This document shows, piece by piece, positions 17,868 to 27,719 of a stretch of 64,000 bases of DNA. The DNA lies in NCBI RefSeq assembly GCF_000429645.1, contig NZ_KE386934.1:434001-498000 (forward strand), given 5' to 3'. The notes under the pieces were generated by a model that worked only from the letters and a program-made list of their open reading frames with translations, did not search any database and was not told the DNA's origin. This stretch comes from Niveispirillum irakense DSM 11586 (GTDB lineage Bacteria; Pseudomonadota; Alphaproteobacteria; Azospirillales; Azospirillaceae). Position 1 is the stretch's first letter. Every line of letters begins with the position of its first letter. The position numbers and the translations under genes are program-made.

Positions 17868-19988
17868 TTAATACCAGGGCCGCGCGCCCGGTTCGGGGCG
17901 TACCTTCGCCAGCCTGATTCCGGCCGGATCAAGATAAAGCGCATGGGCCCCATGGGCCGCCCGCTCCGCAGGACCCACGATGATCGGCCCGGGACAGTCC
18001 GGTGCGCCACGCAAGGCCAGCACAGCCCCCGCGCCCGTCGGGCAGGCGGCACCCGGCCCCAGCAAAAGGGCCACCTGCTGGCCGTCTTTCTCGTAAAGGC
18101 AGGTTTCACCGTCGCAGCGCAGCCCATCCGCCGGACTGCCGGCAGGCTGCCAGCGTTTGGGCGGGTTGGCCAACCCATCGCGCTGCGCCCAGGCATCGCT
18201 GTCGAAACGGCTGGCCCGCCGGGTGGAAACCAGCAGCCCGCCATCCTGGGTGCGGATGGCCGCCACCACCCCGTCGCTGCTGACCCGGATATCCGGCATC
18301 GGCGCCAGCGGGAGGGAGAGAAGGGCCGCACCAATCCCCAAGCCACCCAGCCACCGCCACCGGCCCTGCCACAGGCCGATCCACAAAGCACCCACGGTAA
18401 AAGCCGCCATGCCCCAGAGCGGGATTGCCGGCACCCGCACCGCCGCCCCCGGCAGGCCCGTTACCCAATGGGCAGTCCACAGGATCAACTCCACGCCCCA
18501 GCCCATGGCGATGATGGCTGGCCCCTCCAGCCCCAGCGGCATCAACAGATAAACCAGCAAGCCCCAGGGCATGACCCAGAAGGAGGTGACGGGCACGGCG
18601 ATCATGTTGGCCAGCACCCCGTAATTGGCCATCTGCTGGAAATGGTACAGGCCATAGGGCGTGGTCGCGAGGCTGGCGACGAGCGAGGTGAAGGCAAGCC
18701 CGATCGCCCCGCGCAGGATGCGCCCCACCCGCCCCTCCCCCCGCGGATAGCGGGCCAGGATCGGGGTGATCGCCTCATAAACCAGAATCAAGGCTGCCAC
18801 GGCAGCAAAGGACATCTGGAAGCTGGGGCCAAGGATGGCTTCCGGCTGGGTCAGCATCACCGCCAGCGCCGCCACCGCAATGACGCGGATGGAGAAGGGA
18901 TTGCGATCCGCCAGGATGGCCAGCAGCATGACACCGGTCATCAGAACCGACCGCTGGGTCGGCACCGGCGACCCGACCATCAGCATATAGAAGAAGGCCG
19001 CCGCCAGCGCGATGATGGCCGCGAATTTCTTGATCGGATAGCGCAGGGCGAAAGGCGGCCACAGGGCCAGCAACGCCCGCACCGCCAGCAGGACCAGCCC
19101 CGCCACCAGCCCGACATGCAGGCCCGAGATGGAAAGCAGATGCTGCAAACCGGATTGCCGCATCGCCTCCAGATCCGCTTCGGGAATGGCGCTGGGCTGG
19201 CCATTGAGCAGGGCAGCGGTCATACCCGATACAGCCCCGTCCAACCGCGCGTCCACCTTGCCCGCCATGGCCTGACGCAGGCCTTCCAGCCGCACGGTAA
19301 AAGGCGGATCGGGCGCCATCCCCCGCACCTGCACCCGCCCCCTGGCATAGCCGACCGCACCGATCTTCTGGAAATAGAGGTGGCGGCGAAAATCAAAGGC
19401 GCCCGGCTCCACCGCATCACCCGGAGGGCCGATCACCGCCCATACCCTGACGCGCTGCCCCGGCTTGGGCAGATTATCATCGGCACGCAGGCGGATGCGG
19501 GCGCGGGCCGGCGTCTGCGATGTGGCAAGGCCTGGAATGGTGAGATCCTGCATCAGGATACGGCCGCCTTTTTCCAGCGGTTCCTGCGCGATAACGGTGC
19601 CGATCACGTCAACTGGCCCGATCTCCGCCGCCAGCACCGGGGCACGCACCTGATCTGTGCGTATCTGTGCCGCCAGCAGGCCCAGCACGGGCATGACCAG
19701 CAGAATGACCATCGCCTGAACAGCCAGCGGTCGGAATCGCCGCAGCCTCAGTTCGACGAAAAACAGCATGGCAAGCAGGACAGGGGCGATCCAGGCCGGT
19801 GGCTCCGCCGGCAAGGCGAAGTAAAAGCCGATCCCGGCCCCCAGCGTGACAGGCGACCAAAGCAGCCAGCGTCCCTGTTCCGCCAGGATCGACGCCCCCA
19901 GCCAATCCCAGATAGGACGCCCCAGCGGCAGGGCAAGCGACATTGCCGCCCTCCGCCCCGCAAATCCTGATTGCGTGCTTTGTCCCAT
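17868..19988 (-). CDS. comEC: ComEC/Rec2 family DNA-uptake channel protein
   Basis: Inner-membrane protein of 706 residues, related to the channel that brings transforming single-stranded DNA into the cytoplasm. It has an N-terminal pair of membrane helices, a DUF4131/OB-like periplasmic domain (about residues 110-215), then a competence domain with many helices, including QHLLSISGLHVGLVAG, the family hallmark. The C-terminal beta-lactamase-like region is present but the metal-binding HxHxDH motif is not visible, so it is probably inactive as a nuclease. No other competence genes are in the window. Divergent from gltX. Confidence 0.92.
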   Translation of the reverse strand: MGQSTQSGFAGRRAAMSLALPLGRPIWDWLGASILAEQGRWLLWSPVTLGAGIGFYFALPAEPPAWIAPVLLAMLFFVELRLRRFRPLAVQAMVILLVMPVLGLLAAQIRTDQVRAPVLAAEIGPVDVIGTVIAQEPLEKGGRILMQDLTIPGLATSQTPARARIRLRADDNLPKPGQRVRVWAVIGPPGDAVEPGAFDFRRHLYFQKIGAVGYARGRVQVRGMAPDPPFTVRLEGLRQAMAGKVDARLDGAVSGMTAALLNGQPSAIPEADLEAMRQSGLQHLLSISGLHVGLVAGLVLLAVRALLALWPPFALRYPIKKFAAIIALAAAFFYMLMVGSPVPTQRSVLMTGVMLLAILADRNPFSIRVIAVAALAVMLTQPEAILGPSFQMSFAAVAALILVYEAITPILARYPRGEGRVGRILRGAIGLAFTSLVASLATTPYGLYHFQQMANYGVLANMIAVPVTSFWVMPWGLLVYLLMPLGLEGPAIIAMGWGVELILWTAHWVTGLPGAAVRVPAIPLWGMAAFTVGALWIGLWQGRWRWLGGLGIGAALLSLPLAPMPDIRVSSDGVVAAIRTQDGGLLVSTRRASRFDSDAWAQRDGLANPPKRWQPAGSPADGLRCDGETCLYEKDGQQVALLLGPGAACPTGAGAVLALRGAPDCPGPIIVGPAERAAHGAHALYLDPAGIRLAKVRPEPGARPWY

Positions 19989-20076
19989 GCGTGATGCCCG
20001 TCACGGTGCATAAGCCCCCTGGCTGTGCTAAACCAGCCGCAGCGGACCCTTTTCCTTGCAGAAGATTGTATTAATC

Positions 20077-21480
20077 ATGACGATTGTCACCCGTTTCGCG
20101 CCATCACCCACTGGTTTTCTGCATATTGGTGGTGGCCGGACCGCCTTGTTCAACTGGCTACTGGCGCGCCGGCATGGCGGCAAGTTCCTGCTGCGCATCG
20201 AGGATACCGACCGCGCCCGTTCCACCCAGGCTGCCGTGGATGCGATCCTGGACGGGTTGAAGTGGCTGGGCCTGGATTGGGACGGCGACGCGATCAGCCA
20301 GTTTGAACGCAAGGACCGCCACGCCGCCGTGGTGGAGGAAATGCTGGCCAATGGCAGCGCCTATCGCTGCTACTGCACGCCGGAAGAACTGGATGCGATG
20401 CGCGAGGCGCAGAAGGCCGCCGGCCAGCAGCCGCGCTATGATGGCCGCTGGCGCGACCGTGACCCGTCAGAAGCCCCCGCCGGGATTGCCCCTGCCATCC
20501 GCCTGAAGGCCCCGCGTGAAGGCGAAACCGTGGTCAAGGACCATGTGCAGGGTGAAGTGCGGGTGCAGAACAGCCAGTTGGATGATCTGATTCTGCTGCG
20601 GTCCGACGGCACGCCTACATATCTGCTGGCCGTGGTGGTGGACGATTATGACATGGGCGTGACCCATGTGGTGCGTGGTGATGACCACCTGACCAACACG
20701 TTCCGCCAGCTCCAGATTTACAATGCCATGGGTTGGAAGGCGCCGGAATTCGCCCATATCCCGCTGATCCACGGTCCGGACGGGGCCAAGCTGTCCAAGC
20801 GCCATGGGGCGCTGGGGATTGAAGCTTACCGCGACATGGGCTTCCTGCCGGAAACGATGCGCAATTATCTGCTGCGTCTGGGCTGGGGGCATGGCGATGC
20901 GGAGATCATCCCGACCGAACAGGCGATTGAGTGGTTTGATCTGGAAGGGATTGGCCGGTCGCCCTCGCGGCTGGACTTCGCCAAGATGGAAAATCTGAAC
21001 GGCCATTATATCCGCGAGGCCTCCGACGCACGGCTGGTGGACTTGACCGTTCCCTTCATTGAACAGCGCCTGGGCCGCGCCCTGACGCCGGCTGATAAGG
21101 ATCGTCTGCTGCAATCCGTGCCCGGCTTCAAGCCCAGGGTGAAAACTCTGGTGGAACTGGCGGACGGGTCGCTTTATCTCTTTGCAAATCGTCCGCTGCC
21201 GCTTGATGAAAAGGCGGCGGGCCTGCTGACGGCCGATGCACGGTCGCAGCTTGGCGCGCTGGCAGAAGCGTTCGCCGCAAGTACCGAATGGACCGCCGCT
21301 GCCCTGGAACAGATCGTTCGGGAGCAGGCGGAGCGTACGGGACTGAAGCTGGGGAAACTGGCCCAGCCCCTGCGCGCGGCCCTGACCGGCAGCACCGTTT
21401 CGCCGCCGATTTTCGAGGTGGCGGAAATTCTCGGTCGTGTAGAGAGCCTTGCGCGACTGGAAGATGTGACAAAGGGGTGA
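20077..21480 (+). CDS. gltX: Glutamate-tRNA ligase
   Basis: Class I aminoacyl-tRNA synthetase of 467 residues. HIGH-type motif in [22 protein letters not shown], conserved [12 protein letters not shown], and KMSKS-type loop [12 protein letters not shown]. The ATG at 20077 matches the family start; a TTG at 20056 is an unlikely alternative. gltX-gltA adjacency is common in alphaproteobacteria. Genomes of this group often have two GltX proteins, one able to charge tRNA-Gln with Glu; this cannot be decided here. Confidence 0.97.
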   Translation: MTIVTRFAPSPTGFLHIGGGRTALFNWLLARRHGGKFLLRIEDTDRARSTQAAVDAILDGLKWLGLDWDGDAISQFERKDRHAAVVEEMLANGSAYRCYCTPEELDAMREAQKAAGQQPRYDGRWRDRDPSEAPAGIAPAIRLKAPREGETVVKDHVQGEVRVQNSQLDDLILLRSDGTPTYLLAVVVDDYDMGVTHVVRGDDHLTNTFRQLQIYNAMGWKAPEFAHIPLIHGPDGAKLSKRHGALGIEAYRDMGFLPETMRNYLLRLGWGHGDAEIIPTEQAIEWFDLEGIGRSPSRLDFAKMENLNGHYIREASDARLVDLTVPFIEQRLGRALTPADKDRLLQSVPGFKPRVKTLVELADGSLYLFANRPLPLDEKAAGLLTADARSQLGALAEAFAASTEWTAAALEQIVREQAERTGLKLGKLAQPLRAALTGSTVSPPIFEVAEILGRVESLARLEDVTKG

Positions 21481-21499
21481 TTAAAGTCGTGCTGTTGCG

Positions 21500-21528
21500 T
21501 TGCGCTCGCTGCGTTGCGGCATTACACT
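21500..21528 (+). promoter_or_regulatory. Putative gltA promoter
   Basis: TTGCGC (21500-21505) and TACACT (21523-21528) are 17 nt apart in the 111-nt gltX-gltA gap. The match is moderate. Confidence 0.35.
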
Positions 21529-21591
21529 CCGCCCGAAAATAAAGAACCCGGGGCAGCGCCCCACCCAAGAAACCCTTGAGGACGTGCCGAC

Positions 21592-22920
21592 ATGAGCCAG
21601 ACTCCCCAGACGGCGGGCGATGGAACCGCCGATACGGTGACCCTGATCGATAACCGGAACGGCAAGCAAGTGACCTTGCCCATCCTGCACGGCGCGACGG
21701 GACCGGACGTCATCGACATCCGCAAGCTCTATGCGGCCACCGGGTGCTTCACCTACGATCCCGGCTTCACGTCCACCGGCTCCTGCGAATCGGCGATCAC
21801 CTACATTGATGGCGATGAAGGCGTGCTGCTGCATCGCGGCTACCCGATCGAGCAGTTGGCCGAGAAGAGCGACTTCCTGGAAGTCTGCTACCTGCTGCTG
21901 AATGGCGAACTGCCGAATGCCGAGCAGAAGGCCAAGTTCGAACAGACCATCACGCGCCACACCATGGTGCATGAGCAGTTGGCGAACTTCTTCCGTGGCT
22001 TCCGCCGCGATGCCCACCCGATGGCCATCATGTGCGGCGTCGTCGGCGCCCTGTCGGCCTTCTATCATGACAGCACGGACATCAACGACCCGACCCAGCG
22101 CATCATCGCGTCGCACCGGCTGATCGCCAAGGTGCCGACCATTGCTGCCATGGCCTACAAATATTCGGTCGGTCAGCCTTTCGTCTATCCGCGCAATGAC
22201 CTCGGTTTTGCTGAGAACTTCCTGTACATGACCTTCGCGGTCCCGTGCGAGGAATATAAGGTGAACCCGGTCATCGCCGAGGCGATGGACAAGATCTTCA
22301 TCCTGCACGCCGATCACGAGCAGAACGCTTCGACCTCCACCGTCCGTCTGGCTGGTTCGTCGGGCGCCAACCCGTTCGCCTGTATCGCCGCCGGCATCGC
22401 CTCCCTGTGGGGTCCCGCCCATGGTGGTGCGAACGAAGCCGTGCTGAAGATGCTGGAAGAGATCAAGACCGTTGATCGCATTCCGGAATTCATCAAGCGC
22501 GCCAAGGACAAGAACGACAATTTCCGTCTGATGGGCTTTGGTCACCGGGTCTATAAGAATTATGACCCGCGCGCCAAGGTGATGCAGCAGACCTGTAAGG
22601 AAGTGCTGGCCGAACTGGGCATCAAGGACGATCCGCTGCTGGACATCGCGGTGGAGCTGGAGCGTATCGCCCTTTCCGATGAATATTTCATCGAGAAGAA
22701 GCTGTACCCGAACGTGGACTTCTATTCCGGCATCATCCTGAAGGCGATTGGCTTCCCGACCAGCATGTTCACCGTGCTGTTCGCGCTGGCCCGTACCGTC
22801 GGCTGGATCAGCCAGTGGAAGGAGATGATCGAGGATCCCGGCCAGAAGATCGGTCGCCCGCGCCAGCTCTATACCGGTCACACGGTGCGGGACTTCACCC
22901 CGCTGAACGAGCGTGGCTGA
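21592..22920 (+). CDS. gltA: Citrate synthase
   Basis: Condenses oxaloacetate and acetyl-CoA, entering the TCA cycle. The 442-residue hexameric type II enzyme has [19 protein letters not shown] (active-site histidine) and [19 protein letters not shown], plus the N-terminal beta domain of the NADH-sensitive Gram-negative form. GAGGA lies about 10 nt upstream of the ATG. Followed by a small membrane protein gene overlapping its stop. Confidence 0.98.
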   Translation: MSQTPQTAGDGTADTVTLIDNRNGKQVTLPILHGATGPDVIDIRKLYAATGCFTYDPGFTSTGSCESAITYIDGDEGVLLHRGYPIEQLAEKSDFLEVCYLLLNGELPNAEQKAKFEQTITRHTMVHEQLANFFRGFRRDAHPMAIMCGVVGALSAFYHDSTDINDPTQRIIASHRLIAKVPTIAAMAYKYSVGQPFVYPRNDLGFAENFLYMTFAVPCEEYKVNPVIAEAMDKIFILHADHEQNASTSTVRLAGSSGANPFACIAAGIASLWGPAHGGANEAVLKMLEEIKTVDRIPEFIKRAKDKNDNFRLMGFGHRVYKNYDPRAKVMQQTCKEVLAELGIKDDPLLDIAVELERIALSDEYFIEKKLYPNVDFYSGIILKAIGFPTSMFTVLFALARTVGWISQWKEMIEDPGQKIGRPRQLYTGHTVRDFTPLNERG

Positions 22921-23134
22921 GCAGCAGCATAAGCGGCATCAAACGGGCGGCCCCAATGGGGCCGCCCGCGATTCTTATCTGTTTTCTGGTGCCAGACCGT
23001 TCAGATGGCGCCCGCCCGCCCCGGTCAACGACAATCCCGCGCCCATCGGCAAAAGGCTGGCGCGCATCGCCAAGCTGGGATTGATCCTGGGGATCATCGG
23101 ATTGCTGGGCTATTCGGCTTTTTACTACCGTTAA
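22913..23134 (+). CDS. Small single-pass membrane protein overlapping the gltA end
   Basis: A 73-residue frame beginning with GTG inside the last codons of gltA (8-nt overlap). The N-terminal half is polar; the C-terminus has one hydrophobic segment, [16 protein letters not shown], ending in YYR, fitting a C-tail anchor. No family recognised. Evidence is only the frame, the overlap and the hydrophobic segment. Confidence 0.45.
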   Translation: MAEQQHKRHQTGGPNGAARDSYLFSGARPFRWRPPAPVNDNPAPIGKRLARIAKLGLILGIIGLLGYSAFYYR

Positions 23135-23209
23135 GACCGGACACTTTCCGGCCCCCTGGCGACCCACAAACGGGCTGCCGGAGATGAACCGCCGGATTAT
23201 TCCCCGTCG

Positions 23210-24262
23210 TCAGGCTACGGCCATGGGGCGGCCCAGAAGGTATCCCTGCACAAGATCGGCCCCTGCGTCGCGTACCCAGGCCAGTTCCCCGCCGGTCTCG
23301 ATCCCTTCCGCCACGACCTTCGCGCCGCAATCATGCGCGATGCCGATCAGATGGCGGACAATGCTCTGCTTATAGCCATCCGTATCGACATCACGGATCA
23401 GGGCCATATCGATCTTCATGAAATCCGGCTGCAGAAGCTGAAGCAGGTTGAGCCCGGAAAAGCCCGCGCCAATATCGTCCAGAGCCACCTGGAAACCTGC
23501 CGCCCGATAATAATCAAGGATGGCCCGCAGATGGTTCTCATCATGGGCCCGCGTCGTCTCTGTCACTTCAAAGACGATATTCTCCGGAATCAACCCAACA
23601 CGGCGAACCAGATCCCGCGTTGTCCGCAGGCAGAAATCCGGGTCATAGATAGAAGATGGATTAAAATTTACGAAGAGATGCGCCCCATCATTCGGTCGGC
23701 GGGCCATGGTGTTGATGGCCGACTGGCGGGCCTTCAGGTCCAGCGCGAATAATAGCCCCGCTTCCTCCGCCATGCCGAACAAGGCATGGGGCGCCAGGAT
23801 GTTCCCCTCCTCAGACCGGCCCCGAAACAGGGCCTCATAGCCAAAGGGCGCCCCATCTGCGCCATAGATCGGCTGCAACATGGAAAAATAGCGATCTTCC
23901 TGCAAAAGCTGGGTCAACCACTGACCACGGATATTGGCAATCGCCTGACGTAGCGTGATGGCCGCCAACAGGTCGCTGATCCCAGGCTCCCGATCCACAG
24001 GCAGGATGACACAACGGGAATGGGCAAGCTCCTCCCCCGTCAACCCGTCTGACAAAGCCACCATCAGTTCAATCAGCGTGGTTTCCGACAAGTAAAAACG
24101 ATAGCAGAGCGGGTCCTCCATCCGTCCCGTATCCACCCCCAGGCATTGGACGATTGTCCGCATCTTGGAAACGCTATGGGCGGTGGGCAGACGGATAAGC
24201 ACGAGATTCTGTGAAAATATGGAGAAAGGCAATGTTTCGCATTCAGGGCAAGTCATTGCCAT
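23210..24262 (-). CDS. EAL domain cyclic-di-GMP phosphodiesterase
   Basis: A 350-residue protein predicted to cleave c-di-GMP to pGpG. The C-terminal EAL domain (about residues 120-350) keeps the catalytic set: GYEALFRG, VNFNPSS, FEVTETT, LDDIGAGFSG, MKIDMALIRD, VVAEGIET and QGYLLGRP. So it is probably active, although DDIGAG departs from the usual DDFGTG loop. The N-terminal 115 residues are unlike known sensors and begin MAMTCPECETLP, a CxxC pair that could bind metal. A strong promoter with an overlapping inverted repeat lies upstream. Convergent with the gltA unit and downstream of lpxB. Confidence 0.9.
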   Translation of the reverse strand: MAMTCPECETLPFSIFSQNLVLIRLPTAHSVSKMRTIVQCLGVDTGRMEDPLCYRFYLSETTLIELMVALSDGLTGEELAHSRCVILPVDREPGISDLLAAITLRQAIANIRGQWLTQLLQEDRYFSMLQPIYGADGAPFGYEALFRGRSEEGNILAPHALFGMAEEAGLLFALDLKARQSAINTMARRPNDGAHLFVNFNPSSIYDPDFCLRTTRDLVRRVGLIPENIVFEVTETTRAHDENHLRAILDYYRAAGFQVALDDIGAGFSGLNLLQLLQPDFMKIDMALIRDVDTDGYKQSIVRHLIGIAHDCGAKVVAEGIETGGELAWVRDAGADLVQGYLLGRPMAVA

Positions 24263-24308
24263 AACGTCTTCATCCTCAGGCTATCGCGGGGAGGCACTCC
24301 ATACTTTT

Positions 24309-24336
24309 ATCATAGAACGACCACGGTTCCTGTTAA
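24309..24336 (-). promoter_or_regulatory. Promoter of the EAL gene
   Basis: On the minus strand TTAACA (24336-24331) and TATGAT (24314-24309) are 16 nt apart, each matching the sigma-70 consensus at 5 of 6 positions. The predicted start is about 45 nt before the ATG. Confidence 0.6.
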
Positions 24337-24348
24337 GGAATCCCTTAA
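24333..24348. promoter_or_regulatory. Inverted repeat overlapping the -35 box of the EAL gene
   Basis: TTAAGG-AATC-CCTTAA has perfect 6-bp arms and overlaps the -35 hexamer by 4 nt, where a repressor would block transcription. The regulator is unknown. Confidence 0.45.
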
Positions 24349-24376
24349 GATTAGTCTGTTCGCTTTACGCCATCGA

Positions 24377-25558
24377 CTAAAAGACAGCGCCGTCCGCTTG
24401 GTGGCCGATGACATTCAGCACAACCTGGGCTGCACGACGGCTTGGCGCGCGCGCGTCGCCCTGCCCCAGCCAGCGGGCCACCTCGGCCACGCCGTCAATC
24501 TGGTGCTGCCGCGCCGCCGGGTCACACAGCAGGCGGTCAACCGCATCCGCCAGCTTGTCCGGCACGCAATCACCCTGCAAATATTCCGGCACCAGCATCT
24601 GGTCTTGCATGATGTTAACCAGATTGGCGTATTTGACCCGGATCAACCGTCGGTAAAGCCGGTAGGTCAGCGGGTGAATGCGATAGGCGATAATGGCCGG
24701 CAGACGTGCCAGCGCCAGCTCCAGGGCCACAGTACCGCTTGCTGCCAAGGCCGCCGTGCTGGCCGCAAAGGCATCATATTTTTCCCGGTCGCCTTCCACC
24801 ACAATCGGGGCCAGCGGCCAGCCGGCAATGGCTTCCCGGACGGCACCGGCAACCTTGCCCAAGGTCGGCACCACAACGCGCAGATCAGAATGGCGGCCCG
24901 CCAGAATGGACAGCGTATGGCCGAAATCAGGCAACAGAACCTTGATCTCGCTGCGCCGGCTGCCGGGAAGAACCGTCAGCAACCGGGTATCCGCCGGGAT
25001 GCCGTGCCGGGCGCGGAAGGCTGCGCCATCCCCCTGCTCAACCCCGGCCTCGACGATGGAATGGCCGACAAAAGTGGCCGGCAACCCCACCTTCTCAAAG
25101 TAAGGCGGCTCAAAGGGCAGCAGTACCAGCAGGTGATCCAGGAAGGCCGCGATCTTCTTTGCCCGTCCCGGCCGCCAGGCCCAGACGGTCGGCGCCACAT
25201 AATGGATCAGCTTGATCGAGGGGTCCGCCTTGCGAACCTTCTTCGCCACCCGGAAACAAAAATCCGGCGCATCAATGGTGACAACCGCATCCGGCTTCAG
25301 GGCCAGCACGGTATCAGCCGTCTGCCGGATGCGGCGCAGGATATTGGGCAGCTTCGGCAGAAGTTCGGCAAGACCGAACAGGGTCAGTTCCTCCATCGGG
25401 AAAAGGCTGGTCAGCCCTTCCGCGATCATACGCTCCCCGCCGATACCGGCAAAGCGCACCTGCCCGCCGGTCACCTCTTTCAGCCCCGCCATCAGACGGG
25501 CGCCCAACACATCGCCCGACGGCTCTCCCGCGACGAGAAAAATCAGCGGTGCGGTCAT
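24377..25558 (-). CDS. lpxB: Lipid-A-disaccharide synthase
   Basis: GT19 glycosyltransferase joining UDP-2,3-diacylglucosamine and lipid X in lipid A synthesis. The 393-residue protein has the start FLVAGEPSGDVLGARLM, YVAPTVWAWRPGR and LPGSRRSEIKVLLP, followed by ASGTVALELALARLPAI. Its ATG overlaps the lpxI stop by 4 nt. It is the last gene of the lpxD-fabZ-lpxA-lpxI-lpxB cluster. Confidence 0.97.
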   Translation of the reverse strand: MTAPLIFLVAGEPSGDVLGARLMAGLKEVTGGQVRFAGIGGERMIAEGLTSLFPMEELTLFGLAELLPKLPNILRRIRQTADTVLALKPDAVVTIDAPDFCFRVAKKVRKADPSIKLIHYVAPTVWAWRPGRAKKIAAFLDHLLVLLPFEPPYFEKVGLPATFVGHSIVEAGVEQGDGAAFRARHGIPADTRLLTVLPGSRRSEIKVLLPDFGHTLSILAGRHSDLRVVVPTLGKVAGAVREAIAGWPLAPIVVEGDREKYDAFAASTAALAASGTVALELALARLPAIIAYRIHPLTYRLYRRLIRVKYANLVNIMQDQMLVPEYLQGDCVPDKLADAVDRLLCDPAARQHQIDGVAEVARWLGQGDARAPSRRAAQVVLNVIGHQADGAVF

Positions 25559-26373
25559 GGCGTGATCCCCAGCAGGAACAGGCCGGCGGCATCAGCGGCT
25601 GTCACCGCTTTGTCGCGGCCCAGGAAAAGGGTGTTGCCGGCCTGGGCGGCAATCCCGGCAAAACCGGCCGCGATACAATTATCCACCGTATCCGGACCCA
25701 GGGCCGGCAAATCCAGCCGCCGATCCTGTTGTGGCTTGGCACATTTCACCAGCACCGGCCCCGGCCCTGGTCGGCGCAGGGCGCCGCAACGCTGGATCAG
25801 CGCATCGGTACCCTCAATCGCCTCAACGCCCAGCACCACGCCCTGCTGCACCACAACCGACTGGCCGATATCCAGGCCCCCGAGCGCCCGGGCAACCGTG
25901 ATGCCATGGGCAATATCAGCCAGCGCCTGCTCATCCGCCCGGTGCGTACCGAGCGGGCCTTCCGGGGTCAGAAGGCCGGTGATCAGGGTTTGCACGCCGA
26001 CGACGCGGAACCCCTCTTCCTCCAGCACCTGAGCCACGCCGCGCAGCAATCCATCATCACCCAGGGCCTTCAGGCCGATGCGGGCGAAGAACTGGGTAGC
26101 CTTCCAGTCGGGACGCAATTCGGTCAGGGAGGGCCGGCGAACGCGGCCAGCCATGACAATGTCGCCCACCCCCTCGGCCTTCAACCGATCCAGGATGGCC
26201 CCTGCCGCCCCCAGGCGGAACCAGGCATGGGGAATGTCGGGCGACAACCATTCCGGCGTCGCCTGCCCTTCCAGCGCGATCAGAAAAAAGTCCCGCCCGT
26301 CCCGGCGGCAGGTCTCAACAAGATTGGCCGGCAGATCGCCCCCGCCTGCCAGGATGCCGAGCTTCGGCGCCAT
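25555..26373 (-). CDS. lpxI: UDP-2,3-diacylglucosamine diphosphatase LpxI
   Basis: Hydrolyses UDP-2,3-diacylglucosamine to lipid X; it replaces LpxH in most alphaproteobacteria. The 272-residue DUF1009 protein begins PKLGILAGGGDLP and contains IVMAGRVRRPSL, DDGLLRGVAQVLEEEGF and, near the C-terminus, GPDTVDNCIAAGFAGIA with the conserved aspartate region. It lies 9 nt after lpxA and overlaps lpxB by 4 nt. Confidence 0.95.
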   Translation of the reverse strand: MAPKLGILAGGGDLPANLVETCRRDGRDFFLIALEGQATPEWLSPDIPHAWFRLGAAGAILDRLKAEGVGDIVMAGRVRRPSLTELRPDWKATQFFARIGLKALGDDGLLRGVAQVLEEEGFRVVGVQTLITGLLTPEGPLGTHRADEQALADIAHGITVARALGGLDIGQSVVVQQGVVLGVEAIEGTDALIQRCGALRRPGPGPVLVKCAKPQQDRRLDLPALGPDTVDNCIAAGFAGIAAQAGNTLFLGRDKAVTAADAAGLFLLGITP

Positions 26374-26382
26374 GATGCCGCC

Positions 26383-27174
26383 TCAGCGCGGCAGGGTCAG
26401 GGCGCGCGACCCGCGCTTGGCCAGGAAATCCAGCATGGACGCGACCAACTCACTGTCGGCGAACTCCTTGCCCGCTGCTTCCATACGCTCCGCCATCGTG
26501 CCATCAGCCGTGGTGAAAATACGCTTGAAGCCATTGCGCAACGCGCCGATCTGCTCCCGCGAGAAACCGCGACGCTCCAGCCCGACCAGGTTAAGCCCGG
26601 CCAGGAAGGCGCGTTCGCCCTTCACCAGACCATAGGGGATCACGTCAGCCTCAACGCCGGACATGCCGCCGATCATGGCATGGGCGCCGATGCGGACCCA
26701 TTGATGCACCGCTGACAGGCCGCCCAGCACAGCATGATCCCCCACCTCGACATGACCGCCCAGCGTCGCGTTGTTGGCGAAAATCACATTATTGCCGACG
26801 ATGCAGTCATGGCCGATATGGACACCGACCATGAACAGGCCGCCATCGCCCACGCGTGTGACCATGCCGCCACCCTCGGTGCCGGGATTCATGGTCACCT
26901 GCTCCCGGATACGATTGTTGGACCCGATGATCAGTTCCGACGGCTCGCCCTTATATTTCAGGTCCTGTGGCGGATGCCCCAGGGACGCAAAAGGATAAAC
27001 CACCGTGCCGGAGCCAATGCGGGTCCGTCCCTCTACCGAGACGTGACTGACCAGCCGGACATTGTCCCCCAGCACCACATCGGGGCCGACGACGCAGAAC
27101 GGACCGATGGTCACGCCTTCGCCGATCCGGGCGGCAGGGTCGATGATGGAAGAGGGATGGATATTGCTGCTCAT
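26383..27174 (-). CDS. lpxA: UDP-N-acetylglucosamine O-acyltransferase
   Basis: First step of lipid A synthesis, adding 3-hydroxyacyl to UDP-GlcNAc. The 263-residue left-handed beta-helix has hexapeptide repeats (IHPSSIIDPAARIGEGVTIG) and the catalytic histidine region in FMVGVHIGHDCIVGNNVIFA, with the C-terminal helical domain (ALRNGFKRIFT). The ATG at 27174 fits the family start MSSNIHP; the frame runs open to 27243. Confidence 0.97.
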   Translation of the reverse strand: MSSNIHPSSIIDPAARIGEGVTIGPFCVVGPDVVLGDNVRLVSHVSVEGRTRIGSGTVVYPFASLGHPPQDLKYKGEPSELIIGSNNRIREQVTMNPGTEGGGMVTRVGDGGLFMVGVHIGHDCIVGNNVIFANNATLGGHVEVGDHAVLGGLSAVHQWVRIGAHAMIGGMSGVEADVIPYGLVKGERAFLAGLNLVGLERRGFSREQIGALRNGFKRIFTTADGTMAERMEAAGKEFADSELVASMLDFLAKRGSRALTLPR

Positions 27175-27239
27175 GTCCGGGTCATTCCGTCGAAGGGGGA
27201 TTGGGGGGCTGCCGGGATGATAGCCATCCCGGCAAAGCC

Positions 27240-27719
27240 TCACGCCTTCTCGCTATCCATGACAATCATGGCAGAATAAGTGGCTTCGGCGTGCAGATTG
27301 CCATCCACATAGGCCTCACCCTTGAACTTCCACACATTGCGGCGGTTCTGCAGGCGCTGGACCTTGATATGGATCTGGTCGCCGGGAACGATGGGGCGGC
27401 GGAATTTCGCCTCCTCAATCCCCATGAAATAGACCAGACGGCCTTCCGCCTCCTGACCCAGCGTGTGCATCACCAGGATGGCCGAGGTCTGGGCCATCGC
27501 TTCCACGATCATGACACCGGGAAATACCGGCTTCTGCGGGAAATGGCCGGTGAAGATCGGCTCATTCACGGTGACATTCTTGATGCCGGTGCAGCTTTCG
27601 CCCGACACGATATCCCGTACCTTGTCCACCAACAGCATCGGATAGCGATGCGGGATCATCTGCATGATCCGCAGGATGTCGAGCTGTTCCAAAACCTGAT
27701 TATCCGCCGTCGCGTTCAT
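27240..27719 (-). CDS. fabZ: 3-hydroxyacyl-[ACP] dehydratase FabZ
   Basis: Dehydrates 3-hydroxyacyl-ACP in fatty acid elongation, competing with LpxA/LpxD for the same substrates. The hot-dog fold protein has 159 residues with [12 protein letters not shown] and the catalytic pair in [20 protein letters not shown]. The ATG at 27719 is preferred over an upstream TTG at 27746. It overlaps the end of lpxD by 20 nt. Confidence 0.96.
   Translation of the reverse strand: MNATADNQVLEQLDILRIMQMIPHRYPMLLVDKVRDIVSGESCTGIKNVTVNEPIFTGHFPQKPVFPGVMIVEAMAQTSAILVMHTLGQEAEGRLVYFMGIEEAKFRRPIVPGDQIHIKVQRLQNRRNVWKFKGEAYVDGNLHAEATYSAMIVMDSEKA

Noticed and set aside
17943-19970. Long plus-strand frame of 675 codons opposite comEC
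   Set aside because: Its product is rich in R, P, Q, G and H without domains; it is the high-GC antisense shadow of comEC, whose membrane-protein features are clear.
24398-26032. Plus-strand frame of 544 codons opposite lpxB and lpxI
   Set aside because: No domain is recognisable, while the opposite strand encodes two conserved lipid A enzymes with overlapping starts.
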